Part shown: piece after piece, positions 6,110-9,818 of the stretch | How positions within the stretch are numbered: the stretch's first letter is position 1 | Layout: each line of letters begins with the position of its first letter | Source: an uncultured Erysipelotrichaceae bacterium | Lineage (GTDB): Bacteria > Bacillota_I > Bacilli_A > RFN20 > CAG-288 | Direction: 5' to 3' | Assembly: GCA_902771745.1 (NCBI GenBank) | Contig: CACXYG010000038.1 | Location: 1-9,818 of the forward strand | DNA: 9,818 nt | Program-made: the position numbers and the translations under genes | The notes under the pieces: model-generated | The model's input: only the letters and a program-made list of their open reading frames with translations | Databases searched by the model: none | What the model was told of the DNA's origin: nothing

Positions 6110-7186
6110 ATGGATAACACATTGAAATTCTACTTGTTAGCGGAAATCGGTGGTTGGGATACGTCAGCCTATGCTTTTAAGTACCGTTCTTCTTATAGCA
6201 AATCAAAAGCCTATCAGGTGTTATCTTATAACGTCCTGGAAGCCAAGAACCATCTATCCAAAGATGCCCAGGGGGTGGTCAAAGAATTTGAAAATCTCAA
6301 GATTGAACCTCGTACCTTATCCGAAGCCTTTGTCTTAGAGACCAAACTGAATTATCTTGCGCTTCATTCCTTCCCGGAATATTATTTGAATCCATTGGCT
6401 GTCGATCCAAACTACAATGGTGAAATCACCTCCATCGGTGAATTGATGATCAACATTCAGACGAAAGATATCTCGATTAATGAACTGATTGAAGATACTA
6501 CTATCCCGCTAGAAGAAAAGAAAGAAGCGGTCAATGAAAAGGTCGGTAAATACCTGGAAGACATGGATGATTTAGTCCATCATTCTTTAAAGACCATCGA
6601 ATATCGTGCCTTTACCAAAAAGAAGGATAAGAACAACGTCTCCTTGGCTCGCGATATTCTAGAATCCGTCTTATTCTTCCTAGCAAACTTCTTCTTCCTG
6701 TTCACCCTTGTCTACCCGTTAAATGTCTATTGGGAATGCTTTTATAACCCAAGTCCAACCATGGCCATGACCTATGTCATCTACCTCTTCCCCTTTGCCT
6801 TATTTGTCTATGATGTCTTCTTTATCCTCTTCCATAGCTACCGAGCCAAGATATCAGAACCCTATAACTATGCTAGAAGGTTCTTACAGAAGAACTCCGA
6901 AAAAGTCTTTGATGACATTCAGCGGCAGGCAGAAAGTCTATCAGACTACATCTGTGGTGCCATCAACAACCGCCTTCTTTTACAAAACGACATCAAAGAC
7001 TTCTCCAAACTCTCCACGTCCTATGTCGACTTTAAAAAAGTGTTGAATGTTTCTTCCTTGATGGAAGGAAAGACTTATAAGATGCTCAAATCACTCAAAA
7101 ACATCTTTTCTACCATCTCTTGGGTTATCACCATGATCACCTTTATCATCTACATCATCGGCGCGACGTTCCGCGTCGGCTTCTAG
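6110..7186 (+). CDS. Membrane protein with large soluble N-terminus, unknown function
   Basis: 358 residues from the ATG at 6110. A TTG at 6068 in the same frame would overlap the previous gene by 37 bases and is less likely. Residues 1-180 are soluble and mostly helical, with charged stretches such as PLEEKKEAVNEKVGKYLEDM. Membrane segments follow at about 185-207, 219-243 and 332-352; between the last two lies a soluble helical region (about 245-330) that could form a coiled coil. Residues about 86-115 (FPEYYLNPLAV, then NGEITSIGEL) resemble a stretch of the next gene's product. No family is recognised with confidence. It lies between two genes with gaps of 5 and 8 bases, in one operon. Confidence 0.8.
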   Translation: MDNTLKFYLLAEIGGWDTSAYAFKYRSSYSKSKAYQVLSYNVLEAKNHLSKDAQGVVKEFENLKIEPRTLSEAFVLETKLNYLALHSFPEYYLNPLAVDPNYNGEITSIGELMINIQTKDISINELIEDTTIPLEEKKEAVNEKVGKYLEDMDDLVHHSLKTIEYRAFTKKKDKNNVSLARDILESVLFFLANFFFLFTLVYPLNVYWECFYNPSPTMAMTYVIYLFPFALFVYDVFFILFHSYRAKISEPYNYARRFLQKNSEKVFDDIQRQAESLSDYICGAINNRLLLQNDIKDFSKLSTSYVDFKKVLNVSSLMEGKTYKMLKSLKNIFSTISWVITMITFIIYIIGATFRVGF

Positions 7187-7190
7187 GAGG
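7185..7190 (+). promoter_or_regulatory. Perfect Shine-Dalgarno AGGAGG overlapping a stop codon
   Basis: AGGAGG sits 4 bases before the ATG at 7195. Its first two bases are the last two of the upstream gene's TAG stop. It decides the start of the next gene: the earlier in-frame start (7120) would lie inside the preceding gene and lacks such a site. It is the only strong ribosome-binding site inside this operon. Confidence 0.85.
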
Positions 7191-7194
7191 ATAT

Positions 7195-7911
7195 ATGTCA
7201 TATACATTTCAAGATAAGACTTATGATGATATCTTCTCTCTAGCCAAAGATCTCTATAAGAGTCTCGAGTGGGCAAATGCCCTCCGCAGCAAGGAGTTTG
7301 CTGCTTTTGTCGAGTCTCAGGATGAAAGCAAGGCCAAGCGTATTGATAAAGTCTTGATGTTATCCGTTCCGGATGATGTCATGATCTTCCATATCGGCTG
7401 TATTTTAAACCCTTTCATGCCATTTTCTTTCCACGGCTATGTCTTTAAAGACTATGTGGAACTGGGTAAGAAGTTATTGTCCTTCTCACCGACACCAGAT
7501 CCAGTATTACAATCCTTGATCCGTTATGAGCTGGTCAGCAAACACATGGAGACAACCTTCTATAACAACAGTCATCAGGAAGAATATGAAACGGTCAAGA
7601 AGATTGAGAAATTAGGTAGGGATGATATGCCTTATGCCTATTTCTCCTTGGGTTACTACTTATCTAAAAACACCACCATCATCTATGACCACATCCTTTA
7701 TCAGGACTTATATAACCTGACTTACTTCCTGGTCAAGAAAGAAAAGGATCTGAACGCTCTTGGTTCTTATCTATCCTTCTCACCGCTATTAAAAGCCTAT
7801 AGTGAATATTCACCAGAAGGAGAGAAGATCAAGCAGTATCTCCACCTCTGTGATAAGGTGGACAGTTCTGCCAAAGAGCTAGAAGACTTCTTAAATCGCC
7901 GAAAAAAGTAA
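7195..7911 (+). CDS. Soluble protein of unknown function, last gene of the rluA operon
   Basis: 238 residues, no membrane segment or signal peptide. The first 100 residues follow a pattern I recall from uncharacterised Bacillota proteins: YDDIFSLAKDL, WANALRSKEFAAFVES (26-41), then ILNPFMPFSFHGYVFKDYVELGKKL (70-94). This is a repeat-like helical module with LNP...F.G....EL, perhaps an interaction domain; I cannot name it with certainty. The rest is rich in Tyr, Leu and Lys and helical, ending in a basic RRKK. The product is probably a cytosolic partner of the two membrane proteins encoded just upstream. No terminator hairpin is visible after its stop. Confidence 0.8.
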   Translation: MSYTFQDKTYDDIFSLAKDLYKSLEWANALRSKEFAAFVESQDESKAKRIDKVLMLSVPDDVMIFHIGCILNPFMPFSFHGYVFKDYVELGKKLLSFSPTPDPVLQSLIRYELVSKHMETTFYNNSHQEEYETVKKIEKLGRDDMPYAYFSLGYYLSKNTTIIYDHILYQDLYNLTYFLVKKEKDLNALGSYLSFSPLLKAYSEYSPEGEKIKQYLHLCDKVDSSAKELEDFLNRRKK

Positions 7912-7941
7912 ATTTTATTCCTTAGTAAGATTACCTTGCAT

Positions 7942-7947
7942 TATAAT
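7942..7947 (+). promoter_or_regulatory. Possible -10 box for the phosphoglucomutase gene
   Basis: A consensus TATAAT lies in an AT-rich stretch about 95 bases before the mutase ATG. The best -35 candidate, TTCCTT at 7918-7923 with an 18-base spacer, is weak. A start near 7954 would give a leader of about 90 nt. Confidence 0.45.
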
Positions 7948-8030
7948 ATTAGTATGTTTGGAATATTTATTTATTTCACACCCCTAACAAAGGGAGAATG
8001 CACTTCTGGGGGTCTAGAAAAGAGGAGTGT

Positions 8031-8036
8031 AAGAGG
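8031..8036 (+). promoter_or_regulatory. Ribosome-binding site deciding the mutase start
   Basis: AAGAGG lies 6 bases before the ATG at 8043. It supports that start over the in-frame ATG at 7998, whose extra 15 residues (MHFWGSRKEECKRKI) do not resemble the family N-terminus. Confidence 0.7.
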
Positions 8037-8042
8037 AAAATT

Positions 8043-9791
8043 ATGGATTATCAGATGAAAATGAACGCCTGGTTGGAGTCCGAACTTGTCAACGATGCTG
8101 ACAAAGAGTACATCCGCCAAGCCGACGAAGACACTCAAAAGGAAATGTTCGGTTCTGATCTTCATTTCGGTACCGCTGGCATGAGAGCCTTATTAGGCCC
8201 TGGTTCTGCTAGATTAAATCTCTTAACCGTCAGAAGAGCCACCATCGGTGTTGCCAACTTCCTTTTAGCCAAGTATGGTAAAGAAGCCGCTAAGGAAAGA
8301 GGCTTTGCCATTTCTTTTGATAACAGACATTTCTCCAAAGAATTCAGAGACATGGCTGCCAAAGTCTTAACGGAACAGGGTTTTTCTGTCTTCACCTTCC
8401 GTGATCCACATCCAACACCAGAACTTTCCTACACCGTCAGACACTTACACTGCCTTGGTGGTTTAATGCTCACCGCCAGCCATAACCCAAAGGAATATAA
8501 CGGTTATAAGGTCTATGATGAAGAAGGTTGCCAGGCTGTTTATGAAAACATCGATGGCTTGATTGCTGAAATCGATAAGTTACCAGATGAATTATCCGCA
8601 ACTTATGAACCTTTAGAGGAAGCTGAATTTGGTAAAGTCACCTTCCTTGATGATGACGATCAGTATGATATCGACTTCGTCAACAAAGAAGTTGCCACTT
8701 CCTTATATAAGGATGTCTTCGAAGGTGAAAGATTGACCAAGATTGTCTTCACTCCCGAATGCGGTTGCGACGTCAAGGTCGGCCCAATGGCTTTAAGAGC
8801 TGCTGGTTATGAAGTCTCCACCGTCCCAGGTCAGGACTTCTTCGATCCAGACTTCACCGGTACTCCAAATCCAAACCCAGAGACCGAAGAAGCCTACTTA
8901 GCCGCTTTTGATCACATCAAGAAACTCAATGCTGATGGTGGTAAGTTCAACATCATCATGGCCACGGACCCCGATGCCGATAGAATGGGTATCGCCTTTA
9001 TCAACTCCAAGGGTGAAATCCAGCGCTTCACCGGTAACCAGACCGGTGCCTTACTTATCGACTACATCTTAGGTACCTTACAGAGAAGAAACGAACTTCC
9101 AAGCAACGGCTGTATCTGCAACACCTTCGTCACCGGTGCTCAGGGCGCCAAGGCTGCCAGCTTATATAACATCAAGGTCAGAACCACCGCTACTGGTTTC
9201 AAGTATATCGGTAACATGGCCTCCCGTATGCCAGAAGAAGGCGATAAATATCTCTTCGGTTATGAAGAATCCTATGGTTACTTACTTGCTGACTTCGTCA
9301 GAGATAAGGACTCCTTACAGGGTATTGTCGCGATTGCTGATATGTGTGAATACTATCTCAGAATGGGTAAGACTTTAGATGTCACCCTTGCTGACTTAGA
9401 TAGAAGAACTGGTCATTATTTCGACACCCAGTACAACATCTACTTCAAGGGTGCTGGTTCCTTAGATAAGATGAACGCGGAAATCGCCGCCATCAGAGCC
9501 AATCCATTCTCTGAATTAGCCGGCAAGAAGGTCAAGACCTTATCCGATTATCTCGATAGAAAGATCATCAACTTCGTCGATCATTCCACCGCTGATATGG
9601 ACTTACCAGATATCGATAAGACCAACTGCTTAAGATTCGATTTCGAAGATGAATCCTTCTTATGCATCCGTCCATCCGGTACCGAACCAAAGGTCAAGTT
9701 CTATGTTGAAATCGTCAAGGACGATGTCACCGGCAAACAAGAAGCCGATGCGATGGCTGATGAATTAAAGGCCATCATGCACTTAGCCTAA
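8043..9791 (+). CDS. pgcA: Alpha-D-phosphohexomutase (phosphoglucomutase/phosphomannomutase, PgcA-like)
   Basis: 582 residues, the usual length of the Bacillota PgcA/Pgm enzymes. All four active-site loops are present: the phosphoserine loop TASHNP (S146), the Mg2+ loop DPDADR (D309, D311, D313), the sugar-binding loop GYEESYG (406-412) and the phosphate-binding loop RPSGTEPK (543-550). An N-terminal FGTAGMRALLGPG (42-54) is also typical. The enzyme interconverts glucose 1-phosphate and glucose 6-phosphate (and may take mannose phosphates) in the cytosol, feeding UDP-glucose, glycolipid and cell-wall or capsule precursor synthesis. The start is chosen for its ribosome-binding site and for the family N-terminus. 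It is separated from the upstream operon by 131 bases with its own possible promoter. Nothing in it looks damaged. Which sugar it prefers cannot be told from sequence. Confidence 0.95.
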   Translation: MDYQMKMNAWLESELVNDADKEYIRQADEDTQKEMFGSDLHFGTAGMRALLGPGSARLNLLTVRRATIGVANFLLAKYGKEAAKERGFAISFDNRHFSKEFRDMAAKVLTEQGFSVFTFRDPHPTPELSYTVRHLHCLGGLMLTASHNPKEYNGYKVYDEEGCQAVYENIDGLIAEIDKLPDELSATYEPLEEAEFGKVTFLDDDDQYDIDFVNKEVATSLYKDVFEGERLTKIVFTPECGCDVKVGPMALRAAGYEVSTVPGQDFFDPDFTGTPNPNPETEEAYLAAFDHIKKLNADGGKFNIIMATDPDADRMGIAFINSKGEIQRFTGNQTGALLIDYILGTLQRRNELPSNGCICNTFVTGAQGAKAASLYNIKVRTTATGFKYIGNMASRMPEEGDKYLFGYEESYGYLLADFVRDKDSLQGIVAIADMCEYYLRMGKTLDVTLADLDRRTGHYFDTQYNIYFKGAGSLDKMNAEIAAIRANPFSELAGKKVKTLSDYLDRKIINFVDHSTADMDLPDIDKTNCLRFDFEDESFLCIRPSGTEPKVKFYVEIVKDDVTGKQEADAMADELKAIMHLA

Positions 9792-9796
9792 AACCA

Positions 9797-9818
9797 AAAG
9801 AGGGGCTGTTGAAAAACC
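9797..9818 (+). other. Half of a terminator or tip of an insertion sequence, cut by the window end
   Basis: Five bases after the mutase stop comes AAAGAGGGGCTGTTGAAAAA followed by CC. The GGGG run followed by a loop and the beginning of a C run would suit a terminator stem completed to the right. The wording GGGGCTGTTGAAAAA also resembles ends of some IS elements. The window ends too soon to choose. Confidence 0.35.

Noticed and set aside
7998..8042. ATG at 7998 as start of the phosphoglucomutase
   Set aside because: The extra 15 residues are not family-like, and a ribosome-binding site sits just before the ATG at 8043.

Overview
The window looks like a chromosomal stretch of a low-GC Gram-positive bacterium (Bacillota). 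The AT-leaning codon choice (TTA for Leu, AGA for Arg), the CCA-encoding tRNA-Ser, the PgcA-type phosphoglucomutase and the B. subtilis-like promoter elements point that way. Class Erysipelotrichia is a reasonable guess, but it is only a guess. TGG is used normally for Trp and no reassigned stop codon is needed.

Region 1 (1-330): two gene pieces meet head to head. A minus-strand SnoaL/NTF2-like fragment runs off the left edge, and a plus-strand membrane gene begins abruptly. Both lack a start, so this is a deletion or rearrangement scar or an assembly join.

Region 2 (about 258-4119): a two-gene unit. The first gene, read across one apparent frameshift near 1330, encodes about eight membrane segments, a very acidic linker of about 125 residues and an McrB-like AAA+ ATPase. 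The second encodes a DUF2357 (McrC N-terminal-like) protein that ends in zinc-ribbon Cys pairs instead of a visible nuclease motif. Together they look like a membrane-anchored, divergent McrBC-type system, possibly for defence.

Region 3 (4120-4613): convergent and divergent control DNA. It holds a decayed minus-strand XRE-type helix-turn-helix gene, a strong terminator, tRNA-Ser(GGA) with encoded CCA on the minus strand, its promoter, and an extended -10 promoter for the next gene.

Region 4 (4614-7911): a tight operon of an RluA-family pseudouridine synthase followed by three unrecognised genes: a four-TM protein, a three-TM protein with a large soluble N-terminus, and a soluble protein. The last two share a short Leu-Asn-Pro...Gly...Glu-Leu pattern.

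Region 5 (8043-9791): a complete phosphoglucomutase/phosphomannomutase gene with its own leader. It is followed by a short sequence that is either half a terminator or the tip of an insertion sequence, cut by the window end.
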